From NCBI GenBank assembly GCA_937893945.1, contig CALCTA010000042.1, positions 1 through 13,777 of the forward strand: a DNA stretch of 13,777 nucleotides, written 5' to 3'. This document shows, in pieces, positions 1 to 6,522 of the stretch. The DNA is from an uncultured Clostridia bacterium. Lineage in GTDB: Bacteria > Bacillota > Clostridia > Oscillospirales > CAG-272. Made by a program: the position numbers and the translations under genes. The notes below the pieces were generated by a model. That model saw only the letters and a list, made by a program, of their open reading frames with translations. It searched no databases and was not told where the DNA came from. How positions within the stretch are numbered: the stretch's first letter is position 1; every line of letters begins with the position of its first letter.

Positions 1-7
1 CCGCAGA

Positions 8-153
8 GAGCGAAATCTCCTAACCGGCGCTTTTCTTTTTGCTAAGCTTTTTCTTTTGGCTGGAGCAGGAGCGCGCCCGTTGGGGGATTTCGCTCGTGCG
101 CGAGCGACCAAGGCGCCGCCTTTGGAAACCGCAAGCTTTTTGAAAAAAGCTTG
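8..153. repeat. Cluster of strong inverted repeats at the left edge, possible intergenic repeat element
   Basis: There is no convincing gene in 1-263. Bases 8-30 pair with 73-95 in a plus-strand transcript: 23 positions, one C-C mismatch (25/78), two G-U wobbles, with a 42-base T-rich loop. Three short hairpins follow directly: 91-106 (CGCTCG/CGAGCG), 108-125 (CCAAGGCG pairing with CGCCTTTGG, one bulge) and 132-153 (10-base arms around GA). The first of these shares bases with the long stem, so the two may be alternative folds. The element may continue past the left window edge. A repeat or MITE-like unit is an inference; copy number cannot be seen from here. Confidence 0.4.
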
Positions 154-215
154 AGCAAAAACTTTTGACGGCACTTCGCTTCAAATCCTGCCGAACAGCG
201 CACAAGTATAGAGAT

Positions 216-241
216 CGCCGCAGCTCATTTGAGCTGCGGCG
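216..241 (-). terminator. Perfect hairpin after the serine hydrolase gene, possible weak terminator
   Basis: Two 12-base arms (CGCCGCAGCTCA and its complement) are separated by two bases, 23 bases beyond the stop codon of the minus-strand hydrolase gene. The stem is GC-rich and perfect, but the minus-strand sequence after it (ATCTCTATAC) has no run of T. It may stall or stabilise the 3' end rather than act as a classical intrinsic terminator. Confidence 0.45.
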
Positions 242-263
242 AATTGTATTTAAGAATAGACGA

Positions 264-1127
264 TCAAAGAACCTCGTTGAAAGCTCCTGTCTTGCCCTTG
301 TTGTCATAGGAGTGCCAAGCGATAGCGATGTCCTTGTCAAAGTTGACGTAGAGCTTCTGACCTCTCATGCCGCCCTTAGCGTATCCGCTTCCGCAACGGT
401 TGAGCTCGTAATTGTTCTCGATAACCATCTTTATCCACTCTTCAGAGATGATGCGCTGTCCGTTGTAGCAGCCGCCGTCAAGGTAAATTCTGCCGAGCTT
501 GACCATGTCGCGAGAACGGATGTAAAGACCTGTTGCGCCCATGAAGTGTCCTGCGGGGCACTTGGAGAATGCTACTTCTCTGCAATCTATCTTGTTGAAG
601 AGACGGTCGATAAGGAGATTATCAAGCGGAATGCCGCTTACCTTTGCAACTACTCTTGAAACAAGGTAGAATGCGGCGTCGGTATATACAGACTTCTCGC
701 CGGGCTCATATACGAGGGGCTCGGAGAGAGCCTTCTTGAGAAAGTCCTGAGTTTCGTACTTGGTGCAGTCCTCAACGTCGATGTCAAGGAAGCCGTGCTC
801 AAAGCCAGCGCGGTGGCGCATGAGGTGATGCAGAGTTACCTTCTTCCAGGGAGTGCTGTCGATACCGTACTCCTTGAATTCCTCTGCGAATATATCTGCG
901 AGATTATCCTCGGGGGTCAGCTTTCCGTCGTCGTAGAGCATACCTACTGCGGTAACGCAGAAGAATTTTGCTACGGAGTAGGCGTTCTGACAGGGGTTGC
1001 CGGGGTTGACGGTTGCGTTTTCAATACCGTCCTTGGTGGAAACGGCGATCGTATATACGGGGACCTCCTCGTTTTTTGCGATCTCTACAAGTCGCTCAAG
1101 TGTGCTGTTCATTTTAATATCGTCCAT
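264..1127 (-). CDS. Small serine hydrolase, beta-lactamase / penicillin-binding-protein-like fold
   Basis: This 287-residue protein belongs to the serine beta-lactamase-like family (class C beta-lactamases, D-Ala-D-Ala carboxypeptidases, esterases). The SxxK catalytic motif is S51-V-A-K54, followed by a helix and a DDGKLTPEDNLADIF stretch typical of the family; HLMRHRAGF (101-109) matches the usual 'LL.HtsGl' segment. The second motif, normally YxN, reads Y148-T-D150. Near the C-terminus are WHSYDNKG (271-278) and KTG (279-281), but the chain ends six residues later, so the third motif is uncertain. There is no signal peptide or membrane segment, so it is probably cytosolic. It is shorter than most family members (330-400). 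The start is supported by GGAGGT eight bases upstream. It stands alone, divergent from the lipoprotein gene. Substrate unknown; an esterase or amidase role is as likely as beta-lactam cleavage. Confidence 0.85.
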   Translation of the reverse strand: MDDIKMNSTLERLVEIAKNEEVPVYTIAVSTKDGIENATVNPGNPCQNAYSVAKFFCVTAVGMLYDDGKLTPEDNLADIFAEEFKEYGIDSTPWKKVTLHHLMRHRAGFEHGFLDIDVEDCTKYETQDFLKKALSEPLVYEPGEKSVYTDAAFYLVSRVVAKVSGIPLDNLLIDRLFNKIDCREVAFSKCPAGHFMGATGLYIRSRDMVKLGRIYLDGGCYNGQRIISEEWIKMVIENNYELNRCGSGYAKGGMRGQKLYVNFDKDIAIAWHSYDNKGKTGAFNEVL

Positions 1128-1165
1128 TTGTTACACCTCCATCTTTTGCATAACGATACGTACTA

Positions 1166-1194
1166 ATTATAATATTATTTTAATGCTTTGTCAA
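1166..1194 (-). promoter_or_regulatory. Consensus sigma-A promoter of the serine hydrolase gene
   Basis: On the minus strand TTGACA (1194-1189) and TATAAT (1171-1166) are separated by exactly 17 bases, a perfect match to the sigma-A consensus. Transcription would begin near 1159, giving a leader of about 30 bases that includes the GGAGGT ribosome site at 1140-1135. No operator is obvious, which suggests steady, strong expression. Confidence 0.85.
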
Positions 1195-1241
1195 GGGTAT
1201 AATTATATAAGAACGAAAATATTAACATTTTGAAAAACCCC

Positions 1242-1270
1242 TTGCTTTATTTGGAGAGTTGTGGTAAAAT
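1242..1270 (+). promoter_or_regulatory. Sigma-A promoter of the LRR lipoprotein unit
   Basis: TTGCTT (1242-1247), 17 bases, then TAAAAT (1265-1270) with an extended -10 TGG at 1262-1264. It points away from the hydrolase promoter; the two -35 boxes are about 47 bases apart. The leader is about 30 bases and carries GAAAGGG (1296-1302) before the ATG at 1310. Confidence 0.7.
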
Positions 1271-1309
1271 ATATTAAATAGTAAATTTTACGTTTGAAAG
1301 GGCTTTTAA

Positions 1310-2467
1310 ATGAAAAACTTTTTTAAGATAATCGCTTTGGCGCTCGTTATTATTATGGCGCTTACGCTTTTCGCGGGCTGCGCAAATAAGACATCCGCAG
1401 ACGACGCCGAGGGCGAATGGGAAAACATATCCTGGTCATATAAGAAGGATAGCAAAACGCTGACTATCTCGGGCGGCGGCGCTGTTCCGAGTGCAAAGGA
1501 TTCTCTTTCTGTTCCGTGGAACAGTATCCGCACATCAGTTGAAAAGCTGAAATTCGTTACTACCGACGACGCGCCCTTTACCTCGGTTGGCGATTACGCC
1601 TTCTACGGTATGACCGCGCTCAAGACCTTAGAGCTTCCCGCGGGTGTTACAAGCATAGGAAAATGCTCGTTTGCTTTTTGCTCCGCGCTTGACGAGCTTA
1701 AGCTTCCCGATACTCTGACAACTATCGGTGAGAGCGCGTTTGAGGGTTGCCGCTCTATACTTGCGGCAGAGATCCCCGCAAGCGTTAGCGCAGTAGGCGA
1801 GCGCGCATTCGCGTTCTGCCGCAGGCTTGAGATCATCACCTTCAGAGGAAAGGTAGCAACGGTTGGCAAGTGGACCTTCAAGGAATGCGAAAATCTTGAC
1901 TCTGTCAGAATGGATGTATCGGGCGTAAGCTTTGACGAGAGCGCATTTGAGGGCGCGGGCATGGACTCTACCGGTGTAAAGTCGCTCAATACATCTATCG
2001 TTTCTATAGTTTGTAAGGATGCCGAGGGCAAGGAGATACAGCGCGATCCAAGCGCAAAGACTCTTGAGCTTGGCGAGAAGTTTACCGTTACCGCTCCCGT
2101 GATCGAAGGCTATACAGTCGGAGAAAAGACGAGCGAGGAGGTAGAGGCGGCAGGTGAGGCTATCGTTGTAGAATTCACCTATACGAAGAACGCTACCGAG
2201 GAGGAGACCGATGAGCCTGCTCCCGAGGAGACTGATGCCGCAGTCGGAGACGTTTCCGAGAATGAGGATGACGGTATCAAGCCCGGCACGGTCATTATGG
2301 TCATCGTGTTCGTGGTAGTTATAGTCGGCATTGCCGTAGGCGCGTTCCTGCTTATGAGAGCCGATAAGAATACCACCAAGGACAGCAGAACCGTCCGCAA
2401 GGATAAGGACGACAAGCCTACCAAGGGCGGAAGCTACAATAAGAACTCCAAAAACAAGAAAAAGTAA
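1310..2467 (+). CDS. Leucine-rich-repeat (BspA-like) lipoprotein with a C-terminal membrane anchor
   Basis: This 385-residue envelope protein starts with a lipoprotein signal peptide: MKNFFK, a hydrophobic core and LFAGC with the acceptor Cys at 24. Residues of about 90-215 hold five or six repeats of roughly 23 residues of the BspA-type LRR_5 pattern (for example VTSIGKCSFAFCSALDELKL, then LTTIGESAFEGCRSILAAEI). Next comes a segment resembling a MucBP domain (VCKDAEGKEIQ ... EGYTVGEKTS ... VVEFTYTK), an acidic Glu/Thr/Pro linker, one transmembrane helix (PGTVIMVIVFVVVIVGIAVG) and a Lys-rich tail of about 35 residues. BspA-like repeats usually mediate protein or surface binding; that role is inferred. 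Being both lipidated and spanned by a helix is unusual; the basic tail would lie in the cytoplasm. The signal peptide has Phe at -3, where Leu is usual. It is followed after 12 bases by the Arc-like gene, so the two are probably co-transcribed. Confidence 0.85.
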   Translation: MKNFFKIIALALVIIMALTLFAGCANKTSADDAEGEWENISWSYKKDSKTLTISGGGAVPSAKDSLSVPWNSIRTSVEKLKFVTTDDAPFTSVGDYAFYGMTALKTLELPAGVTSIGKCSFAFCSALDELKLPDTLTTIGESAFEGCRSILAAEIPASVSAVGERAFAFCRRLEIITFRGKVATVGKWTFKECENLDSVRMDVSGVSFDESAFEGAGMDSTGVKSLNTSIVSIVCKDAEGKEIQRDPSAKTLELGEKFTVTAPVIEGYTVGEKTSEEVEAAGEAIVVEFTYTKNATEEETDEPAPEETDAAVGDVSENEDDGIKPGTVIMVIVFVVVIVGIAVGAFLLMRADKNTTKDSRTVRKDKDDKPTKGGSYNKNSKNKKK

Positions 2468-2479
2468 GAGAGAAGAAAA

Positions 2480-2689
2480 ATGAAAAACAACATTGAGCTT
2501 GAGCTTAAGGTCTCAGAGGAGCTTCTCCGCAAATTCCTTTTCGTCTGCGAAAAGGAAAAGCGCAACCCTAACGCGCAGTTCGCGTTTATGGTGAGAAATA
2601 ACGTAGCTTACTACGAAAAGACAAAGGGAAGAATACCCGACGCCGAGCTTAAGAAAATAGATATTTCCGGATATAAAGAGGAAAACTGA
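2480..2689 (+). CDS. Small Arc-like (ribbon-helix-helix type) protein, function unknown
   Basis: This protein has 69 residues. Its pattern resembles Arc/MetJ-type ribbon-helix-helix proteins: a short alternating strand (IELELKVSEELL), an amphipathic helix (RKFLFVCEKEKR), a turn containing N-P-N, then a second helix (QFAFMVRNNVAYYEKTKGRI) whose end closely recalls the Arc segment ending in KKEGRI. Such proteins bind DNA as dimers and often regulate their own operon. The likeness is by eye only and short proteins mislead; a small structural protein is the alternative. The ribosome site is weak (AGAGAAG) and lies 12 bases after the lipoprotein stop codon, so it is the second gene of that unit. 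No toxin-like partner is adjacent. Confidence 0.7.
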   Translation: MKNNIELELKVSEELLRKFLFVCEKEKRNPNAQFAFMVRNNVAYYEKTKGRIPDAELKKIDISGYKEEN

Positions 2690-2731
2690 TATCTCTGTCG
2701 GCGCGAAAGCGCACTAACGGCAAAAATGGAT

Positions 2732-2770
2732 AAAGACCGAGCCAAGCATCTGCTTGGCTCGGTCTTTTGT
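2732..2770 (+). terminator. Strong intrinsic terminator after the lipoprotein/Arc-like unit
   Basis: A perfect 17-base stem (2732-2748 with 2751-2767) with a core AGACCGAGCCAAGCA closes on a two-base turn and runs into TTTTGTTG. It lies 42 bases after the Arc-like gene and separates that unit from recA. Confidence 0.9.
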
Positions 2771-2829
2771 TGCAAAAACGGAAATTTGGAAGTACCAAAC
2801 TTTGCTTTGAGCTTTTTAAAACAAAAATA

Positions 2830-2845
2830 TTTCCGAAAACGGAAA
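2830..2845. promoter_or_regulatory. Inverted repeat upstream of the recA promoter, possible operator
   Basis: TTTCCG (2830-2835) and CGGAAA (2840-2845) flank AAAA. The repeat lies 17 bases upstream of the recA -35 box. It could bind a regulator or simply be a curved AT-rich upstream element. Nothing else shows which. Confidence 0.3.
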
Positions 2846-2862
2846 AATATTTTGAAAAACTA

Positions 2863-2891
2863 TTGACAAAGGAGTAAAGTGGGTGTATAAT
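2863..2891 (+). promoter_or_regulatory. Consensus sigma-A promoter of recA-recX
   Basis: TTGACA (2863-2868), 17 bases, TATAAT (2886-2891): a perfect consensus promoter. Transcription would begin near 2898, giving a leader of about 48 bases. A promoter this strong for recA would normally need a repressor such as LexA; see the inverted repeat directly over the start point. Confidence 0.88.
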
Positions 2892-2909
2892 GGTACCAAG
2901 ATGGCACTA
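2891..2909. promoter_or_regulatory. Candidate SOS-type operator over the recA transcription start
   Basis: TGGTACCA, AGA, TGGCACTA form an imperfect inverted repeat: 6 of 8 positions agree between half sites. It begins at the last base of the -10 box and covers the predicted start point, a classic place for a repressor. A third half site, AGTACCA, lies at 2791-2797. I see no Bacillus-type LexA box (CGAAC-N4-GTTCG) near recA. Binding by a LexA of altered specificity is inferred. Confidence 0.35.
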
Positions 2910-2945
2910 AATTCGATAATTTAAGAAATCAGAGAGGTATTGATA

Positions 2946-4058
2946 ATGGCAACCGCAAAGAAGAAAAACGATGCTCCCGTAGCTCCCTTAAATGATGCCG
3001 AGGCTAAAAGAAAAGCGCTTAATACGGCGCTTGCACAGATAGAGAAAAAACACGGTCAGGGCTCTGTAATGAGACTTGGCGATAACGCTCAGATGGAGGT
3101 TCAGGCTGTCAGCACAGGCTCGATAGCGCTCGACCTCGCGCTTGGTATAGGCGGAGTTCCGAAGGGAAGAATAATCGAGATCTTTGGCCCTGAATCCTCA
3201 GGTAAGACCACCGTTGCGCTCCACATAGTCGCAGAGGTGCAGAAGGCAGGCGGAGAAGCCGCGTTTATCGACGCTGAGCACGCTCTTGACCCGGTCTATG
3301 CCAAGGCTCTCGGAGTGGATATAAACAACCTGCTCGTTTCTCAGCCCGACTGCGGCGAGGACGCGCTCAATATCACCGAGCAGCTCGTGCGCTCGGGCGC
3401 TGTTGATATCGTGGTAGTTGACTCTGTTGCGGCTCTCGTTCCCCGTCAGGAGATAGAGGGAGATATGGGACAGGCGACTGTCGGCGTTCAGGCTCGACTT
3501 ATGTCTCAGGCTATGCGTAAGCTTTCGGCTATAATATCCAAGAGCAACAGTATCGTTGTATTTATCAACCAGCTTCGTGAGAAGGTAGGAGTTATGTACG
3601 GCAACCCCGAGACTACCCCCGGTGGCCGCGCGCTCAAGTTCTATTCCTCGGTAAGAATAGACGTCCGCAAGATAGATTCGCTCAAGAACGGCAACGATAT
3701 CTACGGAAACCGCGTTCGTTGCAAGGTGGTTAAGAATAAGGTAGCGCCCCCCTTCAAGACCGCCGAGTTTGATATACTCTACGGAAAGGGAATATCGCGC
3801 TCGGGCGAGATAATAGATTACGCTATTCAACTTGATATAATCAAGAAGAGCGGTTCGTGGTTCTCCTATGAGGGCGAGAGGATCGGTCAGGGTAAGGACA
3901 ACGTGCGCAAGCTTATCGAGAGCAAGCCTGAATTCCTTGCTGAGCTTGATGCGAAGATACGCTCTATGAAGGACGCTCTTCCCGAGGCGGCAGAGGAATT
4001 TGAGCTTGACGACGATGACGACGAGTTCGACATTCGCACGATGGAAGAGGATCTTTAA
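2946..4058 (+). CDS. recA: Recombinase RecA
   Basis: RecA forms ATP-dependent filaments on single-stranded DNA, carries out strand exchange in recombinational repair, and stimulates LexA self-cleavage. The 370-residue protein is full length and well conserved: Walker A GPESSGKT (81-88), Walker B IVVVDS (155-160), the L2 loop region FINQLREKVGVMYGNPET (206-223), and KNKVAPPF (263-270), followed by the C-terminal domain and an acidic tail (DDDDDE at 355-360) that typically dampens DNA binding. I chose the ATG at 2946 because AGAGAGG (2931-2937) sits eight bases upstream; an in-frame TTG at 2940 is too close to that site. The stop codon overlaps the recX start (TAATG), so translation of the two is coupled. 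No intein or frameshift. Confidence 0.98.
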   Translation: MATAKKKNDAPVAPLNDAEAKRKALNTALAQIEKKHGQGSVMRLGDNAQMEVQAVSTGSIALDLALGIGGVPKGRIIEIFGPESSGKTTVALHIVAEVQKAGGEAAFIDAEHALDPVYAKALGVDINNLLVSQPDCGEDALNITEQLVRSGAVDIVVVDSVAALVPRQEIEGDMGQATVGVQARLMSQAMRKLSAIISKSNSIVVFINQLREKVGVMYGNPETTPGGRALKFYSSVRIDVRKIDSLKNGNDIYGNRVRCKVVKNKVAPPFKTAEFDILYGKGISRSGEIIDYAIQLDIIKKSGSWFSYEGERIGQGKDNVRKLIESKPEFLAELDAKIRSMKDALPEAAEEFELDDDDDEFDIRTMEEDL

Positions 4059-4720
4059 TGCAGATATTCATAACCTCGGTCTCTGCCGCGGGTAACGATG
4101 ATATAGCCATATCGGTCGAGATACGCGACGGAGAGCAGGTGCAAAGAGAAAAATTTCTCATTTCCGCTGAGGTCTATGCGAGCATTGGAGTGCAAAAGGG
4201 AGAGTGCGACCGAGATACGTACGACCTGCTTGAGAGCGAGGCGCGGATATGCGCCGCGTATAAGCGAGGGCTCTATATTCTCGGCTACGGCTCTTGCTCG
4301 GTTCGCGCGATGGTTTCAAAGCTCGTCGCAAAGGGATTTGACAAGACAGATGCCGCGACGGCGGTCGAGCGCCTTAGCGCAAAGGGACTTCTCGTTGAGG
4401 AAAATAACGCAAGGCGCGAGGCGGAGCGATGTGCCGCAAAGCTCTGGGGAGAGATAAGGATAGTGTCGCACCTGCGCTTCAAGGGATATAGCGACGAGGC
4501 AGTAAAGGATGCGCTTTTCGCTCTTGAGGATAACGGCGTTGATTTCGAGGAAAATTGTGTAAAGCTAATAGAGAGCAAATGCCACGGCAGATCCCTGCCG
4601 AGCAGCCGAGATGAGATCCAGAAGCTCATCGCCTCGGTTATGCGATACGGCTACAGCTCGGGCGAGGTAAAGCACGCGCTTTCACATATCGCCAACCGAA
4701 AGACGTCGATATACGATTAA
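4058..4720 (+). CDS. recX: Regulatory protein RecX
   Basis: RecX binds inside the RecA filament groove and limits its growth and activity. The 220-residue product has the typical tandem three-helix repeats: CAAYKRGLYILGYGSCSVRA with MVSKLVAKGF (about 67-96), AAKLWGEIRIVSHLRFKGYS (about 128-147) and a third, more diverged unit near IQKLIASVMRYGYSSGEVKHAL (about 188-209). An N-terminal region of about 60 residues rich in beta-type sequence is usual in Firmicutes. It starts at the ATG that overlaps the recA stop codon by one base and has no strong ribosome site of its own, so it depends on recA translation; this keeps RecX well below RecA. A terminator follows directly. Confidence 0.93.
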   Translation: MQIFITSVSAAGNDDIAISVEIRDGEQVQREKFLISAEVYASIGVQKGECDRDTYDLLESEARICAAYKRGLYILGYGSCSVRAMVSKLVAKGFDKTDAATAVERLSAKGLLVEENNARREAERCAAKLWGEIRIVSHLRFKGYSDEAVKDALFALEDNGVDFEENCVKLIESKCHGRSLPSSRDEIQKLIASVMRYGYSSGEVKHALSHIANRKTSIYD

Positions 4721-4723
4721 AAC

Positions 4724-4760
4724 AAAAAAACGGCAGATTTAAAAATCTGCCGTTTTTTTG
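4724..4760. terminator. Two-way intrinsic terminator between recX and the mutarotase gene
   Basis: A stem of 17 pairs (core ACGGCAGATTT, 4724-4740 with 4743-4759) is flanked by seven A on the left and seven T on the right, so it can terminate transcripts from both sides. It is 4 bases after the recX stop and 11 bases beyond the stop of the convergent gene. Confidence 0.93.
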
Positions 4761-4770
4761 TTATATTTAA

Positions 4771-5634
4771 TTATCTTTTATTATAGGAAACTGTTGCCGA
4801 GAAATCAATGGTCTTTCCGGGCTCGAGGACTCTGTGTCCCTCGGGTGCGCGGTAATTCAGACCGTTTACCATACCTGCCTGAGGCTCGATGCAGAGAAAT
4901 CCGCTCTTGCCAAGACCGTTGTAGAGGATCCAATGGTCAAACTGCTCGGAAACGCTGTAGAGGTAATCGCCTATCTGTGTCTCTCTGCCGCTTGCAAGGT
5001 AATATCCGTCAACGTTTACGCCCTTAGAGGGGCTGCCCGTAGTATACTGCTTTTCTCTCGGGCCGAGAAGAACGTACTTGCCGGTCGCTCTGCCGTCAAC
5101 TCTCTCCTGACGCAGAGAGATGGGAAGAATAAACTCCTCAGGCTCAACGAATGTGCTGTGCATGCAGAAAACGACGGGGAGATTGCGAGTGTCGATGTTC
5201 TTGATAACGTAGCTCTGAGTAAATCCGCGCTCGTCGAGCGTGTATGTAACCCAGACCTCGCACATAAAGGGGAAGCCCTCGTCGATCTTATCGTAAACGA
5301 GCTTCATAGTTACCTCGTTCTCCTTGTGCTCAACGAGCGTGAAGGGACGGGTGTGAACGAAGCCGTGAATGTGGCACTGAGACCAATCCTCGTTGAGAGG
5401 AAGCGTGTAGTCATTGCCCTCAAAGGTAAACTTAGCGAAATTGGTGCGGTTAGCGGGGAAGAGGATAGGCGAGCCCTGAAGATAGGGGTTGACGTCAAGC
5501 TGAGCCTCGTCGGTCAGCGGAACGAAAACGTCAGCGCCCTTATGACGAAGCGCGATAACGTTACCGCCAAGACGCGCGCAGGCAACTGCTTCCCAATCGC
5601 CGTAGGATATAGATACAACGTCCTTAATACTCAT
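4771..5634 (-). CDS. Aldose 1-epimerase (mutarotase) family protein
   Basis: The 287-residue protein belongs to the galactose-mutarotase-like superfamily, which interconverts alpha and beta forms of free or phosphorylated sugars. Visible marks are GSPILFPANR (54-63), HIHGF (88-92, with the conserved sugar-contacting His), H159 in FCMHSTF (probable general acid) and E250 in CIEPQAGMVNG (probable general base), then a final beta strand. There is no signal peptide, so it is cytosolic. The exact sugar cannot be told; it is closer to the YphB/LacX-like 'aldose 1-epimerase' group than to GalM proper, in my judgement. GAGGT lies seven bases before the start. It is a single-gene unit with its own promoter, convergent to recX, and not beside sugar-uptake genes. 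Confidence 0.88.
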   Translation of the reverse strand: MSIKDVVSISYGDWEAVACARLGGNVIALRHKGADVFVPLTDEAQLDVNPYLQGSPILFPANRTNFAKFTFEGNDYTLPLNEDWSQCHIHGFVHTRPFTLVEHKENEVTMKLVYDKIDEGFPFMCEVWVTYTLDERGFTQSYVIKNIDTRNLPVVFCMHSTFVEPEEFILPISLRQERVDGRATGKYVLLGPREKQYTTGSPSKGVNVDGYYLASGRETQIGDYLYSVSEQFDHWILYNGLGKSGFLCIEPQAGMVNGLNYRAPEGHRVLEPGKTIDFSATVSYNKR

Positions 5635-5672
5635 AAATAATACCTCGCGAGAATTTTAATTTCAGTAAAATA

Positions 5673-5701
5673 ATTATATACTTTTTTTGCTATCTTGTCA
5701 A
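5673..5701 (-). promoter_or_regulatory. Consensus sigma-A promoter of the mutarotase gene
   Basis: On the minus strand TTGACA (5701-5696) and TATAAT (5678-5673) are separated by 17 bases. The leader is about 30 bases. The spacer contains a run of seven A. This is the third perfect consensus promoter in the window. Confidence 0.85.
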
Positions 5702-5731
5702 TAATAAAATGCCCCAAATGAAGAATATCTA

Positions 5732-5760
5732 TTGATTTTCAAGGGTGTGTGTGGTATAAT
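5732..5760 (+). promoter_or_regulatory. Sigma-A promoter of the HAD/GDPD unit
   Basis: TTGATT (5732-5737), 17 bases, TATAAT (5755-5760) with an extended -10 TGG. Transcription would begin near 5767, which rules out the TTG at 5760 and makes the ATG at 5781 an unlikely start. The promoter is divergent from that of the mutarotase gene; the -35 boxes are about 30 bases apart. Confidence 0.8.
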
Positions 5761-5792
5761 TGCGCTATAGAGAATTTTCTATGGGGGTAGAT

Positions 5793-6509
5793 ATGAAAAA
5801 TATAAAAGTCATAGCAATGGATCTTGACGGAACGCTGACTCAGCATAAGACACCGCTCTCTGACGAGCACAGAGCTGTTCTTGAGGCGCTTTCTAAAAAA
5901 TACAAGCTTTTAATGGTCGGCGCGGGAATGTGCCACAGAATTTTCAATCAGCTTGGAAAATTCCCTATTGATATAATCGGAAACTACGGAATGCAGTACG
6001 CCGAGTACAATTCCGAGAGCGGCGAGATAGATATAGTTTTTGACGAGGTGCGCCCCTGCGACCGTCCTCATATGGAACAGAGAGTTACGGCGATGCGCGA
6101 GAAATACGGCTTTACCGAGTTTGCCGGCGACAACGTAGAGTATCACAGCTCGGGCTGTGTTACCTTTCCCGTGCTTGGCACTAAGGCAAAGCAGGAGGAC
6201 AAGCTCGCATTTGACCCCGACAGAAAGAAGAGACGCGCGATATATGCCGATATATGTGAGGTGTTTTCGGATTACACCGTCTTTGTCGGTGGATCGTCGT
6301 CCTTCGATATGGCGCCCTTCCCGTTTGACAAGGCTTACGCGCTTTCAAAATATTGCGCCGATCACGGAATAGCACACGACGAGGTAGTTTATATAGGCGA
6401 CGATTACGGCGAGGGCGGAAACGACGAATCGGTATATAAGTCGGACTTCAATTATCTCACTATTGACGATTACCGCGATTTCCCCGAGGTCGTAAAGGAG
6501 CTTTTATAA
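5793..6509 (+). CDS. HAD-superfamily phosphatase resembling eukaryotic-type phosphomannomutase
   Basis: The 238-residue protein is a type IIB HAD-fold enzyme. Motif I is DLDGTLT (10-16), with nucleophile D10 and acid D12. The motif III Lys is K180 in FDKAYAL, and motif IV is IGDDYGEGGND (201-211). Several stretches recall the eukaryotic phosphomannomutase (PMM) family rather than Cof phosphatases: IIGNYGMQY (PMM ENGLVAY), SSSFDMAPFPFDK (PMM ISFDVFPDGWDK) and GDDYGEGGND (PMM GDKTMPGGND). The usual Ser/Thr of motif II appears replaced in VGAGMC (42-47). A sugar-phosphate phosphatase or a mutase are both possible. I chose the ATG at 5793, preceded by GGGGGT (5783-5788); an in-frame ATG at 5781 would add four residues. 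The GDPD gene starts 13 bases after its stop. Confidence 0.85.
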   Translation: MKNIKVIAMDLDGTLTQHKTPLSDEHRAVLEALSKKYKLLMVGAGMCHRIFNQLGKFPIDIIGNYGMQYAEYNSESGEIDIVFDEVRPCDRPHMEQRVTAMREKYGFTEFAGDNVEYHSSGCVTFPVLGTKAKQEDKLAFDPDRKKRRAIYADICEVFSDYTVFVGGSSSFDMAPFPFDKAYALSKYCADHGIAHDEVVYIGDDYGEGGNDESVYKSDFNYLTIDDYRDFPEVVKELL

Positions 6510-6522
6510 TTCGGAGGAGCTT

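Noticed and set aside
165..659. Plus-strand open frame over the left edge and hydrolase gene
   Set aside because: Most of it is antisense to the hydrolase and the remainder lies in structured repeat DNA; no ribosome site.
3198..3830. Minus-strand open frame of 210 codons inside recA
   Set aside because: It is antisense to recA, with no initiation signals; it arises from recA codon bias.
4030..4036. Spo0A-box match (TTCGACA, reverse) near 4025-4035
   Set aside because: It lies inside recA coding sequence, and one or two such matches are expected by chance in this length.
4834..5640. Plus-strand open frame of 268 codons
   Set aside because: It is the antisense shadow of the mutarotase gene, whose family motifs, promoter and ribosome site are clear.
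5760..5795. TTG at 5760 as start of the HAD gene
   Set aside because: It is the last base of the -10 box, upstream of the expected transcript start; ATG 5793 has its own ribosome site.
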